The notes: generated from the sequence alone by a model not told the origin. DNA of 64,000 bases from Colwellia sp. 75C3 (GCF_002836255.1 NZ_PJAU01000033.1:62001-126000), one strand, 5' to 3'; positions 28,503-38,018 are shown, counted from the first letter of the stretch. Numbers and translations are program-made.

Positions 28503-29234
28503 TTAGCATTTTTTTACTTTATGTTTTTTAACTAAATATGCCGTTAATAAAAGTGCAATAACAAATAATATTGCGCTCGCAATGAGTTCATTTTGTGCAC
28601 CTAAACGTATACCGCTTCCGGCTAATGAAAAAATGATCATTTGCGGGATAAAACCGACAAAAGAGCCACTAACATAGGCAGGCATTGATACCTTACTAAC
28701 CCCGGCAATAATATTAGTTATAAAATTACTACCCAGTGGTAATATGCGAATAATAATGGCTTTTAAGAAGGTTCGCTCTCCTAGAAAGTCAGATAGTTTT
28801 GCTAGCTGAGTTGGGTATTTACGAGTGATTCTAGCGCTTAACAGGTAACGAGCAACGTTAAAGGTGATTAAGCAGCCTAATGTTGCGGCCAATGTGGCAA
28901 CAATCACGCCGATGAAAGCACCTAAGTTAATGCCTGCAACTAAAGCGGCAATTTGTCTGGGTAAGCCAATACTGGTTGCCAGCGATAAAAAGAGAAACAG
29001 CAACAGCGTATTAAAAGCTGGTGAGCTGTCTTCTTGTTGCCAATTTAGTTTTTCCACTAAAGCGATTGTCCAATCACTTAAACTAAAACCAGCTTCTGTT
29101 GCTGTTGAAGAAAGTGCTGGGCTATGTGCGAGCCATTGATATAAGCTCATCACGATAATAATTATCATGATGAGGCTTGCTAGTATTTTAGTGGTACTTG
29201 CGCGGGAGGAATATAAGATGAACTTGGAAAGCAT
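28503..29234 (-). CDS. TVP38/TMEM64 (VTT domain) family membrane protein
   Basis: 243 residues with about six hydrophobic helices. VTT-domain signatures: GLPRQIAALVAGINLGAFIG, then RILPLGSNFITNIIAGVSK, and FIGFIPQ-like FVGFIPQMIIF. Members of this DedA-related superfamily are proposed lipid scramblases or transporters of the inner membrane. It lies 34 bases downstream of the beta-propeller gene in the same orientation, so co-transcription is possible. Confidence 0.88.
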   Translation of the reverse strand: MLSKFILYSSRASTTKILASLIMIIIIVMSLYQWLAHSPALSSTATEAGFSLSDWTIALVEKLNWQQEDSSPAFNTLLLFLFLSLATSIGLPRQIAALVAGINLGAFIGVIVATLAATLGCLITFNVARYLLSARITRKYPTQLAKLSDFLGERTFLKAIIIRILPLGSNFITNIIAGVSKVSMPAYVSGSFVGFIPQMIIFSLAGSGIRLGAQNELIASAILFVIALLLTAYLVKKHKVKKC

Positions 29235-29268
29235 GGTTATACCAAATAGATTATTTAATTAGTCAGTG

Positions 29269-31413
29269 TTACTTAAATAACTTGGCTTTTGCCTGCTCAA
29301 ATTCATCGGCAGTTAAAAAACCTTGTTGCTGTAGTTTAACTAATTTTTCTAATGTGTTCACTAAATCTGTTTCTCTTTTGGCTGACTCGATTACGGTGGT
29401 GTTTTGATGGTTCGATAATGTCTGACCATCGTTGGTTTCCTCAGAGTTAGTAACCTCTGCCATTTGTTCAGCTTCTACAGCATCGCTTATTGAATTAGGG
29501 TGTGTTGCCGGGCGAATATTAGCCGCTTGAGTATGCAGTGGCGTATCATCATGGATTTTGTGCTCGGCTAGGGCAATATCAGCGGCAGTGAGTATCGGTT
29601 TTAAAATGCGCTTTCCCGTTTGTTCGGCATTGATCTCATTGGCAATAAACCAACACCAATCAATAATATCATCGACTACTTCAAAGTAACTTCTTTTGGT
29701 TATTCTATCACTGCCTTTTCGTAAATATAAACAAATCATATACTTGTCATTCTCTTGAACATTGATCGATAAACTCATACGACGTACTTTGCCATCTACC
29801 ATTTTAGCGATTTGTTCGGTATGAAATATTTCGCGTAACGCTTGTTCTTGCTGTTCATTAAAACCATGCCCTAAGGTGGTATTAATTGTCCCTATGACTA
29901 AGTCACCAAGTAATATTTGGCACTGCTTAATATCCGTTAACACAATGACTTTAGCTGCTTCATGTTGATGGCGCCTAAATAAATTTAGCGCTAATTTATC
30001 ATCAGTGCATGCTAGATTAGAAAACTCCCTACGCACCAAGGATTTTGCCGACTGTTGTTGGATGTTTACTTGATAAAAAATATAAAAGCCAAATGAAGCA
30101 AACATGATAACGAAGAATACGGTGATACCACCTAAGCCACTTGACTCACTTTTGGGTGATCCTTGAATGATGTCTTGCTGAAAGAGCTGATATATAGCAC
30201 CGCTATCTTCATTGAAAAATAAGAGTTCGTCACGATTATCACGATAGAGGCTTAAGTGTGTAGTTTGTAGTGCTTGTTGCTGTAATTGCCACTCTACTGT
30301 TGGTGGGGGAAGTACCCTTTGTTGTTTTGAGTTATCCGTTGACTCTGACGTTATGTCACCAGACAGAGAGTTAAGTTGCCAATACTGTTCATTTTTCGAT
30401 AACAATAACAATTTGTTGCGCAAGGCTGGTGCATTTTGACCTCGGTATACTAATAAACTATTAGCAGATAGCGCATTTTCATTTTGATATAAAAACGCTT
30501 TAGGTGCCTGATTTCGCCAGTCTTCACCGCCCTCACTATACGAGAGCTTATGGCTTACCGTATCATTAAAGCTGTATTGGTGTGATATCAACAATCTTGT
30601 GGCATGTTTATCAGGCCAAATAAATTGTTTTATTTGGCCTGCGCCGAATAAATACAGTGTTTTATCAATCTTATCATTAGCGTAATAAGGATTACTATGA
30701 GGCACGGTATAACTTTCAGTGCTATTTTGTTGCGGATGAATACGTAAGATAGCACCAGAATAAAGCGGATGTTTTTTTAGCGTAGGACTCTGTGACAGTG
30801 AGATGTACAGCTGTGAAAAATCCTCATGCCACGATTTACTGTACGGATTAAAGCTTAATTGGCTAATGCCATTTTTTAAGGTGGGGATGGCAATTCTCAA
30901 CACTTCTCGTTGCTTTGATTTATCGACTTTTTTGGCTAAATCCAGTTGCCATTCTGTTACCACGGCATCAAAAGCAAGTGGCATTGAGACAGATGAGCCG
31001 GCTAACCGTTTTGCTTTGTTATTGTCGGTAGTTTTTTCAATATGAGCAGTATAGAAAGTACTGAAGCCTGTTTGATCACGTAAAGAGAAATTAGGATGTA
31101 AAGTGAAAGCACTCAGCTGCAATACGGAATTTTTAACAGAAGAATTTTGTAAATCTACTAATAAAGAGGTGTTATCAGGACTATCTTGTTGCAGCTGATA
31201 AACTTTTCCTCCTTTATTTACTAGGTAATAATATTGACTGTTTCCTGGTTGCTCCATCAGTAACAGCCACTGATTTTTTTCAGTGTTTGATTGCGGAGCT
31301 TGCGCTATTTTTTGCAATAAATATTGGTTTTCGTTACTGGCACGGCTAATACTACTGGTGATCAGCAGGCACAGAAAAAAAATAAAAAACAGTGTGTTAT
31401 TTACAGTAAGCAT
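29269..31413 (-). CDS. Membrane-anchored beta-propeller (PQQ sugar dehydrogenase-like) protein with C-terminal SHOCT domain
   Basis: 714 residues. Signal sequence (LFFIFFLCLLITSSISRA). Residues about 40-420 contain repeated strand motifs resembling soluble glucose/sorbosone dehydrogenase propellers (VLRIAIPTLKNGISQLSFNP, YSGAILRIHPQ), but I cannot confirm cofactor residues. A membrane helix lies near 430-450, then a cytoplasmic domain of about 190 residues. The protein ends in a SHOCT-type motif (LEKLVKLQQQGFLTADEFEQAKAKL). Periplasmic propeller, one membrane pass and SHOCT suggest a sensor or assembly factor rather than an enzyme. It sits between the SSB-like gene and the TVP38 gene, possibly in one operon. 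Confidence 0.7.
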   Translation of the reverse strand: MLTVNNTLFFIFFLCLLITSSISRASNENQYLLQKIAQAPQSNTEKNQWLLLMEQPGNSQYYYLVNKGGKVYQLQQDSPDNTSLLVDLQNSSVKNSVLQLSAFTLHPNFSLRDQTGFSTFYTAHIEKTTDNNKAKRLAGSSVSMPLAFDAVVTEWQLDLAKKVDKSKQREVLRIAIPTLKNGISQLSFNPYSKSWHEDFSQLYISLSQSPTLKKHPLYSGAILRIHPQQNSTESYTVPHSNPYYANDKIDKTLYLFGAGQIKQFIWPDKHATRLLISHQYSFNDTVSHKLSYSEGGEDWRNQAPKAFLYQNENALSANSLLVYRGQNAPALRNKLLLLSKNEQYWQLNSLSGDITSESTDNSKQQRVLPPPTVEWQLQQQALQTTHLSLYRDNRDELLFFNEDSGAIYQLFQQDIIQGSPKSESSGLGGITVFFVIMFASFGFYIFYQVNIQQQSAKSLVRREFSNLACTDDKLALNLFRRHQHEAAKVIVLTDIKQCQILLGDLVIGTINTTLGHGFNEQQEQALREIFHTEQIAKMVDGKVRRMSLSINVQENDKYMICLYLRKGSDRITKRSYFEVVDDIIDWCWFIANEINAEQTGKRILKPILTAADIALAEHKIHDDTPLHTQAANIRPATHPNSISDAVEAEQMAEVTNSEETNDGQTLSNHQNTTVIESAKRETDLVNTLEKLVKLQQQGFLTADEFEQAKAKLFK

Positions 31414-31481
31414 TAAGTTGAGTCATCCATAGTTCAGTTTTTTGCTAACAAATTTTGATATTGTATTTCTATACAGCGCTT

Positions 31482-32180
31482 TTATTTTTCCTTAAATAAA
31501 TGCACGTTTTTTACCTCAATAAACTGATCTTTGTTTGCACCACTGGTGTAACTTAGTTTTCCTTCTAACATCAGTTCATCACCTATATCGCCATGTTCGG
31601 CTAGGTTTTGTGCTTGTTTTCCCCAAACGTGAATGGCACGTTCTACTGAAATTGTCTGCCATGCTTGCTTATCGGTATTATAAATATGCTGATTAATAAT
31701 AATATTTGCTTGGGTAATGTTCTTATTTTGTTCAGTTAACATCAGTTTTGGTTTTGATATTAATTGGGCACTACAATGAATTTGGTTAATTGCTTGAGTA
31801 TAACCCTTGTTGAATTTTTGCACGAAGTTGGCGTGTACAATACCTATGTGATTGGTACTTTTATCTGTTGCTTTAGGCTTAATATTACTTAAATAGCCAT
31901 GCAATAAAATAATGTCACCTTTGTTAGCGTGAAGTAATGCCTGCTCTACCAACTCACCTTCAACTTTTACATGATGATAGCTAGTCCATTCTTTGTACTT
32001 ACTGGTGCTTTTATCTAACCACTTGCTAGATGTCGCTAAAACAATTTCAGTGACAGCCGTTGCAGGGTTCGCACGATAACGAATATCTGGTGTTGCCACT
32101 AAATTTCCCAATAAAGTCACGGCACAAAGTTGCGGACTTGGTGTTTTTAGGTGTTTATTAACAGCATCTGATAAAGACAA
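31482..32180 (-). CDS. Single-stranded-DNA-binding-protein-like protein with two OB folds
   Basis: About 232 residues from TTG at 32180, which has AAAGGA six bases upstream. The frame also opens to a TTG at 32201, but without a ribosome-binding site. Residues about 15-100 match the SSB OB-fold (LLGNLVATPDIRYRANPATAVTEIVLAT, then HVKVEGELVEQALLHANKGDIILLHG). A second, more divergent OB-like half follows (about 115-230, ending in IEVKNVHLF). It lacks the acidic DDDIPF-type tail of housekeeping SSB, so it is probably an accessory ssDNA-binding protein. It is divergent from rsmJ. Confidence 0.75.
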   Translation of the reverse strand: MSLSDAVNKHLKTPSPQLCAVTLLGNLVATPDIRYRANPATAVTEIVLATSSKWLDKSTSKYKEWTSYHHVKVEGELVEQALLHANKGDIILLHGYLSNIKPKATDKSTNHIGIVHANFVQKFNKGYTQAINQIHCSAQLISKPKLMLTEQNKNITQANIIINQHIYNTDKQAWQTISVERAIHVWGKQAQNLAEHGDIGDELMLEGKLSYTSGANKDQFIEVKNVHLFKEK

Positions 32181-32521
32181 TTTTTTTCCTTTGAGATGCA
32201 AAGTAAACCAATTATTCAGTTACTTACTATCTCTTTGTGTAATTTAGGGCAGTGGTTATATTTTAGTATAAATGCAGTGCTGTTGTTAATAGTTTGTTAG
32301 GAATAATTAGTTAGAAACTTTATTAAAGTGCTTTATCTGCAATTAGCTCTGCTTATTAATTGTAAGTGAAAGGCAGGAAGATCATGGTTTCAATAGCTAT
32401 GACTAATCTCGATGCATGTTTCAGAGTGCACTTTGAATAGTAACGGGTATATAATGTAGATAACATTTTAGCGTCAAATTAAAAAGATCTTGTCTTTCTT
32501 GGGCAAGCATATAGGAAGTTA
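32181..32521. other. Intergenic region between the SSB-like gene and rsmJ
   Basis: This 341-base stretch must hold the promoters of two divergent genes. An AGGAAG ribosome-binding site precedes rsmJ. I see no repeat, hairpin or operator-like dyad that stands out. Confidence 0.4.
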
Positions 32522-33334
32522 ATGAGCCCAACACTTGTCAGCGAGCACTTAAACAACATTGCCGTAGGTTACGTAGATAGTGTCGATAGCGAATACGCTA
32601 AACGACTTGCCAAAAAATGGCACCTCAACTATCTCGGGCATGTTGTTGCTGCCAGTAAACAGCCTCAGCTTGAATTTGTGTTGCAAATGCATCACCACGC
32701 ACTTGAACTTTGTAAATTAGATGAGCCTAAATTGGGTGCTATCAAAGTAGACTTCGTTGAGGGTGCAGTCGCACACCGACGTAAATTTGGTGGTGGTCGT
32801 GGTCAAGATATTGCCAAAGCAGTTGGTTTAAAACATGGTTTTACTCCCCATGTTTTAGACGCTACCGCAGGACTTGGTAGAGATGCATTTGTATTAGCGG
32901 GTCTCGGTTGTAAACTGACCTTATTGGAGCGGATGCCTGTTGTGGCTGCACTATTAGATGACGGTATTGAGCGCGCTAAACTACATCATGAAGTTGCCGA
33001 TATTGCCAATAACATGCAGTTATTTCACGGTACATCACTCGATGAAGTCGACTTAGATCTTGCTCCCGATGTGGTGTACTTAGATCCTATGTACCCACAC
33101 CGTGAAAAATCTGCAGCAGTAAAAAAAGAAATGCGAATCTTCCAATCACTGGTTGGTGAAGATCTGGATGCAGATGATTTACTTGCACCGGCCTTAGCAT
33201 TAGCAACATATCGCGTTGTGGTAAAAAGACCAAGTTATGCGCCACCACTAGCCAATAAAAAACCATCGATGAGCATCAATATGAAAAAAAATCGCTTCGA
33301 TGTTTACGTTAAGTTGGCTATTCCTAAAGCCTAG
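32522..33334 (+). CDS. rsmJ: 16S rRNA (guanine-1516-N2)-methyltransferase
   Basis: 270 residues. RsmJ features: [14 protein letters not shown], a basic [22 protein letters not shown] segment, the SAM-binding strand [19 protein letters not shown], and the [17 protein letters not shown] motif with the NPPY-type catalytic tetrapeptide (DPMY). It methylates G1516 of 16S rRNA in the cytosol. The last codons (KNRFDVYV) occur again at 34887-34941, 1.6 kb downstream, bracketing a MITE and a TonB-type gene. Confidence 0.95.
   Translation: MSPTLVSEHLNNIAVGYVDSVDSEYAKRLAKKWHLNYLGHVVAASKQPQLEFVLQMHHHALELCKLDEPKLGAIKVDFVEGAVAHRRKFGGGRGQDIAKAVGLKHGFTPHVLDATAGLGRDAFVLAGLGCKLTLLERMPVVAALLDDGIERAKLHHEVADIANNMQLFHGTSLDEVDLDLAPDVVYLDPMYPHREKSAAVKKEMRIFQSLVGEDLDADDLLAPALALATYRVVVKRPSYAPPLANKKPSMSINMKKNRFDVYVKLAIPKA
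33286..33312 (+). repeat. Direct repeat, left copy (rsmJ 3' end)
   Basis: 27 bases inside the rsmJ tail that are identical to 34887-34913. Homology starts abruptly within a run of A residues, and the downstream rsmJ codons are more diverged. Confidence 0.9.
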
Positions 33335-33388
33335 TGTCTTCGTTGAATAGATAATTAACATTAGGGTCATGTTTTGACAGCTGACCCT

Positions 33389-33654
33389 AGGGGCTGTTGA
33401 TCTTTCAGGGTTAAAATTTATTCAATTTAAAACGAATTTAATCGCGACGCGAGCTTTGTGTCATAGTCATTCTATTAAAAAAGCGAGCAACAATGAGTAA
33501 ATTTGTTTTAAATGAACCCTAAAGGGCAGCACTTGTTTGAAATTTAGTCTACGTTATCGTCTGTTCGAGTAGCCAGCTACACGTCACATACTCTGCCTTG
33601 TCTAAATACCAAACAAGTTGCTGTAAAAATAATCTCGAAAGATCAACAGACCCT
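33389..33654. mobile_element. MITE-like element with AGGGNCTGTTGATCTTTC terminal inverted repeats
   Basis: 266 bases. The left end 33389-33406 and the complement of the right end 33637-33654 agree at 17 of 18 positions. The interior has no ORF but carries further internal symmetry, such as AAATTCGTTTTAAAT-like and TTTGTTTTAAATG segments. It lies between rsmJ and the convergent TonB-type gene, inside the segment bracketed by the rsmJ tail repeat. It differs in sequence from the ATACCAA family, so two MITE families are present. Confidence 0.8.
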
Positions 33655-33684
33655 GATGTTTTACTCTAAAAAACAATTGATATT

Positions 33685-34767
33685 CTAGTTAATTTTAAAA
33701 TCTAACTGGACACTTGCCGTTGTTTCCACCGCTTTTCCATTTTCAAACTTTGGCGCATAACGCCAATTTTCCATAGCAAGCAACGATTCTTTCTCAACCC
33801 CTTTCCCACCTTTAGACTCTAATATCTTAGCATTTTTAACAAAGCCAAAATCTGATATTGTAAATTCGATAACAGCATAACCACTTTTTCCTCTACGCGC
33901 TAAATTCATCGGATATTTGGGATTGACTCGATACAGTGGTGTAGGTTTTTGAGCATCATCCCAAGGAGTCATTGAGCCGATAGCGATACAATGCTTAGTT
34001 GCCTCTTCACTTCTTCCTTTGCGCTCTAGAGCACCGATTAGAAATGCGTGAGTACTAAGTTCTAATGGATGGGTTGGCCCATCTAATGCTTCAAATACAG
34101 GTAAATTGACTTCAAATGCGTCAATTGCTTTACTCAGATTTCCCTTGGCTAAATAATGTTTACCAGCAAAAAAATTGGCATTAACGACCCTTTTATCATT
34201 TGAGGCTAAATGCTTGGTAAAGTAATCCCTCGCTTCTAAAATGACTTTGCTTTTATTAGAGCCTATAGAAAGTAACTCAATCCCCACATCAAGTTGCATT
34301 TGAGCATTTAGCCTAGGATTTTCTTCTTTATAATTATCGGTAATATTCAATATTTCTCGATAATAATTAAGTATTTCTCTCTGATTTTTTCTTGGCGTCG
34401 ACTTGGCAAGAGCAAAGTAGATATCAATTTGCTCTAGAGATTTTTTTCCATATTCTTTTTCATATACAGGAAGAGTAGGTAATAAAAGTGCATTAGCTTG
34501 AATATATTGCTGATTATCTATGTACAAAGAGGCTAAGTTAACGGCTAAACTTGCGGTATTAATATCAGACTCACCATAAACTTGTTTTCCAAGTTCATAA
34601 GATTGTTTTGCATATTTAGTTTGAGCTTCTTTATCATTCGCCTTAATAGCTGTTTGATATTGATGATAAGCGTCTTTGAATTGTGAATTTATACTTTTAT
34701 TTTCTTCGGCTAACGAGCTAAATGATAATAAAAGTACCGTAGCCAAACTGAGCTTATTAATTTGCAT
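33685..34767 (-). CDS. TPR protein with C-terminal TonB domain
   Basis: 360 residues with a signal peptide (LSLATVLLLSFSSLA). Residues about 25-250 form tetratricopeptide-type helices (NTASLAVNLASLYIDNQQYIQANALLLP). Residues about 275-360 match the TonB C-terminal domain: RVNPKYPMNLARRGKSGYAV, then FTISDFGFVKNAKILESKGG and AMENWRYAP. There is no N-terminal membrane anchor or proline-rich spacer, so it is not a classical energy transducer. Such proteins are common in Alteromonadales and of unknown role. The gene sits between two copies of the rsmJ tail, which suggests it arrived with that insertion. Confidence 0.85.
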   Translation of the reverse strand: MQINKLSLATVLLLSFSSLAEENKSINSQFKDAYHQYQTAIKANDKEAQTKYAKQSYELGKQVYGESDINTASLAVNLASLYIDNQQYIQANALLLPTLPVYEKEYGKKSLEQIDIYFALAKSTPRKNQREILNYYREILNITDNYKEENPRLNAQMQLDVGIELLSIGSNKSKVILEARDYFTKHLASNDKRVVNANFFAGKHYLAKGNLSKAIDAFEVNLPVFEALDGPTHPLELSTHAFLIGALERKGRSEEATKHCIAIGSMTPWDDAQKPTPLYRVNPKYPMNLARRGKSGYAVIEFTISDFGFVKNAKILESKGGKGVEKESLLAMENWRYAPKFENGKAVETTASVQLDFKIN

Positions 34768-34886
34768 TTTTCATCCCTGAATTCATGTTAATAAAAGACC
34801 TATCATGACTTTACTACATCATTACAATTAATAGGTAAGGTGCATAATCTTTATTGAACACAAACTATACACGAATGCGGGCAGAT

Positions 34887-34941
34887 AAAAAATCGCTTCG
34901 ATGTTTACGTTAAACAAGCCATCCCTAAACCTAATATGTAG
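34887..34941 (+). pseudogene. Second copy of the rsmJ 3' end
   Basis: In frame with a TAG stop at 34939, this segment encodes [17 protein letters not shown], against [15 protein letters not shown] in rsmJ. The first 27 bases are identical to 33286-33312, and nothing upstream matches rsmJ. It is a gene-tail remnant, consistent with DNA inserted into the end of rsmJ with replacement of the tail. Confidence 0.85.
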
Positions 34942-34953
34942 TATCGTCATTAG

Positions 34954-34998
34954 GTAATGTTACATAAAACCGTCATATTTATGTAACATTACTGTCAT
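34954..34998. promoter_or_regulatory. 15-bp perfect inverted repeat overlapping a Pho-box-like direct repeat upstream of the chemoreceptor gene
   Basis: GTAATGTTACATAAA (34954-34968) and TTTATGTAACATTAC (34978-34992) pair perfectly across a 9-base loop. Overlapping this, CCGTCAT, ATGTAAC and CTGTCAT recur at 11-base spacing (34970, 34981, 34992), a layout like a degenerate PhoB site. It could be the terminator that originally followed rsmJ or an operator for the chemoreceptor gene; the lack of a T tract favours an operator or leader hairpin. Confidence 0.4.
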
Positions 34999-35045
34999 GC
35001 CCATGAGTGATCATTGCCTTTATTTATCGTAAAGGCATTCATGTT

Positions 35046-36998
35046 ATGCGCGTTTCTAGCTTTTCTCGTTTGTCTGTGACGGCAATCAGTATTTTTGCTG
35101 TGATATTTATGGCAACCATGTATCACGTAGGTGAATCGTTAAGTCAAAGTAGAGCGCAATATAAGGGCTATCAAGCACTTATTTCCTTAACAACGGTTAA
35201 GTTTAATCGCACTATTGTTGAGTATCTACAAACAGGTGATGCGGCGCTATTAAACAAGGCGCAAAAGCAACTTACCAATATTGTAAAACAAACCACTCGC
35301 TTAAATATCGATAAACTTTCTAAGAAAATAGACTCGCAAGCCAAAGCCCTCGCCCATAATATCGACACCAAATTTCGCGCTATGGGCAAACTCAGTGGTG
35401 ATCCGTTAGTGCTCTTGCGTAATGGCGAACAAGAAATGCTCGCTATTAATAACGATTTAGCGCATTACGTACAAAAGACTCAAGTACTATCGTTAAAAAA
35501 GCAGTTTAACTACCTCATTACCACACAGGCGATAGGGAAGTTACTTGCCGATTTAGTCAGCGCCAGAGAAGCCATTTTTTCCCAGTCACAAGCCAATATT
35601 CAATCGATAAACCCTCTACTAATCGAACTGAAAAGCTTAGGTAATGTCTTATTAATAAAACCAGCCTTAGCTATTTATGAAGAAAGCGAAAACGACTTAT
35701 TTGATGAAAGTGAAGATTTATTAGGGGATAGTGATGAAAAAGAAGATTTAAGTCTCGAAGCCATTAATGAATTACAGTCATTATTCAATCGCTATCAACG
35801 AGAATTAGAGAACACCCTAGCTCAGCAGCAGCAACGACAAATGGGCTTTGCCCTATTAGCTAAACAAGTGGGCAATATTGAAAAAGCCATCATGCAAGGT
35901 GAGGCTGATATTTCACAGCAGCAAGAGCAAATAAATGAGCAGCTTTATATCATTGTCATTGGGTTGTTAATTTTTTTGGTGGTCTTCCTCCTAGCAAATT
36001 ACTGGTTACAGCGTAGTGTTATTCTCCAGCCATTACGTAATTTGCGTGATAGTTTTGTACAACTAATGGCTCAAGGCAAAGTAGACAACATTACTAATAT
36101 TGATAAAAGAACTGAGTTTGGTGAAATATCTACCAGCTTTAATCATATGGTTAATAAGCTAGCGCAAGATGATAAGGATAAAGCCCTGCAATTAGACCTA
36201 GTGGCCAAAGCCTTAACGACGATGGAGAGCCAAGTTAAAAGCATTTATCAGTCATCGCATACCACCAGTGAACATGTTCAAGGGGCAAGAAAAATTATGG
36301 AAGCCTTAGGTGAGGCAACCGAAACAGTGAATACGCTATCAGGGCAAGTTGTTAATAATGCTCAGGCAACCAAACAAGCCATGGAAGTAAGTCAGCATCA
36401 TGTGTCACAGGTACTAGCGGCAAGCGAGTCAACCAATTTGGCGGCAAAGGAAAGTAAAGAGGCTATTACCTCACTATTTCACTCGGTTGAATCAGTTACC
36501 TCGATTGTTGATGTGATTAGCGCTATTGCCGATCAAACTAACTTGTTGGCACTTAATGCTGCTATTGAAGCGGCCAGAGCAGGAGAGCATGGCCGAGGGT
36601 TTTCTGTTGTCGCTGATGAAGTACGCCAACTCGCCGGTAAAACGCAAGAATCGCTCAAACAAATTTCAGCGCGTCTAAAGCAATTACAAGGTGCGAGTAA
36701 TTCTATTGAAGGCATCATTAATGACATTGAAAAGGCATCGTACAATCAACGTATTATCGTCGATGAATTGCAAGAAACCGCGTTAGCTGTAACTGGGCAG
36801 GCGCAAGTTTCTGCAACGGTTGCTCAAGATACACTTGAACAAATTACCCTGCAACGCACTCACTTTATTGCCTTTGAACAAGCCATGGCTAATGTAGATA
36901 AAGAAGTAAGTGACTCGCAGCAATTATCCAATGTCATTTCGGTTGATGTGAGTAATCAGGTCAACGATATAGGACTTACCCTTAAAAAAGCGTCTTAA
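35046..36998 (+). CDS. Methyl-accepting chemotaxis protein
   Basis: Starting at the ATG at 35046 gives about 650 residues. The frame extends to a GTG at 35007, but that would put a stem-loop (TGCCTTTA/TAAAGGCA) into the coding region. Membrane helix 1 is near residues 8-28; a periplasmic domain of about 275 residues with an unusual acidic run ([20 protein letters not shown]) follows. Helix 2 ([20 protein letters not shown]) leads into HAMP and then the signalling domain. The hairpin tip is canonical ([21 protein letters not shown], then [10 protein letters not shown]). There is no CheB/CheR-docking pentapeptide. Its 3' end is repeated at 38106-38180. Confidence 0.95.
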   Translation: MRVSSFSRLSVTAISIFAVIFMATMYHVGESLSQSRAQYKGYQALISLTTVKFNRTIVEYLQTGDAALLNKAQKQLTNIVKQTTRLNIDKLSKKIDSQAKALAHNIDTKFRAMGKLSGDPLVLLRNGEQEMLAINNDLAHYVQKTQVLSLKKQFNYLITTQAIGKLLADLVSAREAIFSQSQANIQSINPLLIELKSLGNVLLIKPALAIYEESENDLFDESEDLLGDSDEKEDLSLEAINELQSLFNRYQRELENTLAQQQQRQMGFALLAKQVGNIEKAIMQGEADISQQQEQINEQLYIIVIGLLIFLVVFLLANYWLQRSVILQPLRNLRDSFVQLMAQGKVDNITNIDKRTEFGEISTSFNHMVNKLAQDDKDKALQLDLVAKALTTMESQVKSIYQSSHTTSEHVQGARKIMEALGEATETVNTLSGQVVNNAQATKQAMEVSQHHVSQVLAASESTNLAAKESKEAITSLFHSVESVTSIVDVISAIADQTNLLALNAAIEAARAGEHGRGFSVVADEVRQLAGKTQESLKQISARLKQLQGASNSIEGIINDIEKASYNQRIIVDELQETALAVTGQAQVSATVAQDTLEQITLQRTHFIAFEQAMANVDKEVSDSQQLSNVISVDVSNQVNDIGLTLKKAS

Positions 36999-37004
36999 TA
37001 AGTT
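36930..37004 (+). repeat. Direct repeat, left copy (chemoreceptor gene 3' end)
   Basis: 75 bases matching 38106-38180 at 64 of 75 positions, including an identical run of 25 bases (36980-37004) across the stop codon and one of 19 bases (36952-36970). Confidence 0.93.
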
Positions 37005-37025
37005 AATGTACTAAATAAACGTAGC

Positions 37026-38018
37026 TTATAACTCATAGCTCTTGTTTTTTCTCAACACTCTATTAAAGGGACTGTTCCTCATAAGATCACTGAAGATGGT
37101 ATTCATTTTACTGGTTTTTTGATCATTTTGAGGTTGATTGAATGAAGCTTGAACTTCATTAAATAGTTGTTCATCAATTACAGACGGAAAGTAACCCTTG
37201 ATTGGCTCTTCCGTTATTTTTTCAACAGCTTTACCATCCACAATGCTTTTGTGCAGTGGTTGCCATTCACCGATTAATTTTCGGTTCTGTAGCAATGTTG
37301 TTATTGAATCCGGTCTTAGTGGCACGCCACCAAGCATTAGCTTATTCTCGCCATGTAAAATAGTGATTATTTTATTGCAGGTCATACCCGATGCTTTCAT
37401 CGTGAATAATCTTTCGATGAATTCGACTTCAAGCGGTTTAACGATAAATTTGGTCTGATCTTTATTTAACGCTAACCATCTTGGCGCCTTTTTCCCATGA
37501 AATGAAACTCTTTCACTCGCTTTAATTACATTACGGTGACTTTCAGAAAAATTGCGCTGTAATTTCTGTTCATTTTCCATGAATGATAACTGACAGCCAA
37601 CGGTTAACAGTAATTCTGCTGCAAAATCGAGTTTATTGTCTTTGTTATCAATGACTATGCCCCACTTAACAATGGCAACCTTTACACCATAACTTAACAG
37701 ACGTTGAAATAAGGCCTTTGCATCATTTGGCGGTATACTTGAAATTCTGTCGCCAACCTCGATGCAAAGCATGTCACCTGCTTTTATTAATCCGCTTTCG
37801 CAGTCTGATATGACGTTTCCTAATCCGGCATCGTCGCTAATGTTCAGCCCATGAAGATCCGAAGATTTATCGGTGTAAGCGGTATCTGATAACTTAAAGG
37901 TAGGATGTTGTTTTAAAAAGTCAGTGATGGTGTTTTGCTGGTGAGATAACCCGTTGTTTTCTTCTTTATCTTGAATTGAAGTTGAAACACGCTTGTAGGC
38001 ATAAGCGTTGAATGTCAT
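37026..38018 (-). CDS. Serine recombinase (resolvase/invertase family), truncated before the zinc ribbon
   Basis: About 330 residues from ATG at 38018 (MTFNAYAYKRVSTS). The frame extends to an ATG at 38051 without a ribosome-binding site. The catalytic domain has YKRVSTSIQ with the nucleophilic serine, and VGDRISSIPPNDAKALFQ with the conserved DR. A recombinase DNA-binding domain follows (APRWLALNKD, FIERLFTMKASGMTCNKII, LLQNRKLIGEWQP). The protein stops at IFSDLMRN, where large serine integrases normally enter a cysteine zinc ribbon, so it is short for the family. It fills nearly all of the DNA between two copies of the chemoreceptor tail and is probably the integrase of that insertion. Confidence 0.88.
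   Translation of the reverse strand: MTFNAYAYKRVSTSIQDKEENNGLSHQQNTITDFLKQHPTFKLSDTAYTDKSSDLHGLNISDDAGLGNVISDCESGLIKAGDMLCIEVGDRISSIPPNDAKALFQRLLSYGVKVAIVKWGIVIDNKDNKLDFAAELLLTVGCQLSFMENEQKLQRNFSESHRNVIKASERVSFHGKKAPRWLALNKDQTKFIVKPLEVEFIERLFTMKASGMTCNKIITILHGENKLMLGGVPLRPDSITTLLQNRKLIGEWQPLHKSIVDGKAVEKITEEPIKGYFPSVIDEQLFNEVQASFNQPQNDQKTSKMNTIFSDLMRNSPFNRVLRKNKSYEL

Noticed and set aside
33685..34767. Classical TonB energy transducer
   Set aside because: There is no N-terminal membrane anchor or proline-rich spacer, and no ExbB/ExbD nearby; only the C-terminal domain matches.
37026..38018. Phage or large integrative island driven by the serine recombinase
   Set aside because: No phage, conjugation or cargo genes lie between the tail repeats; the bracketed segment is only about 1.2 kb.
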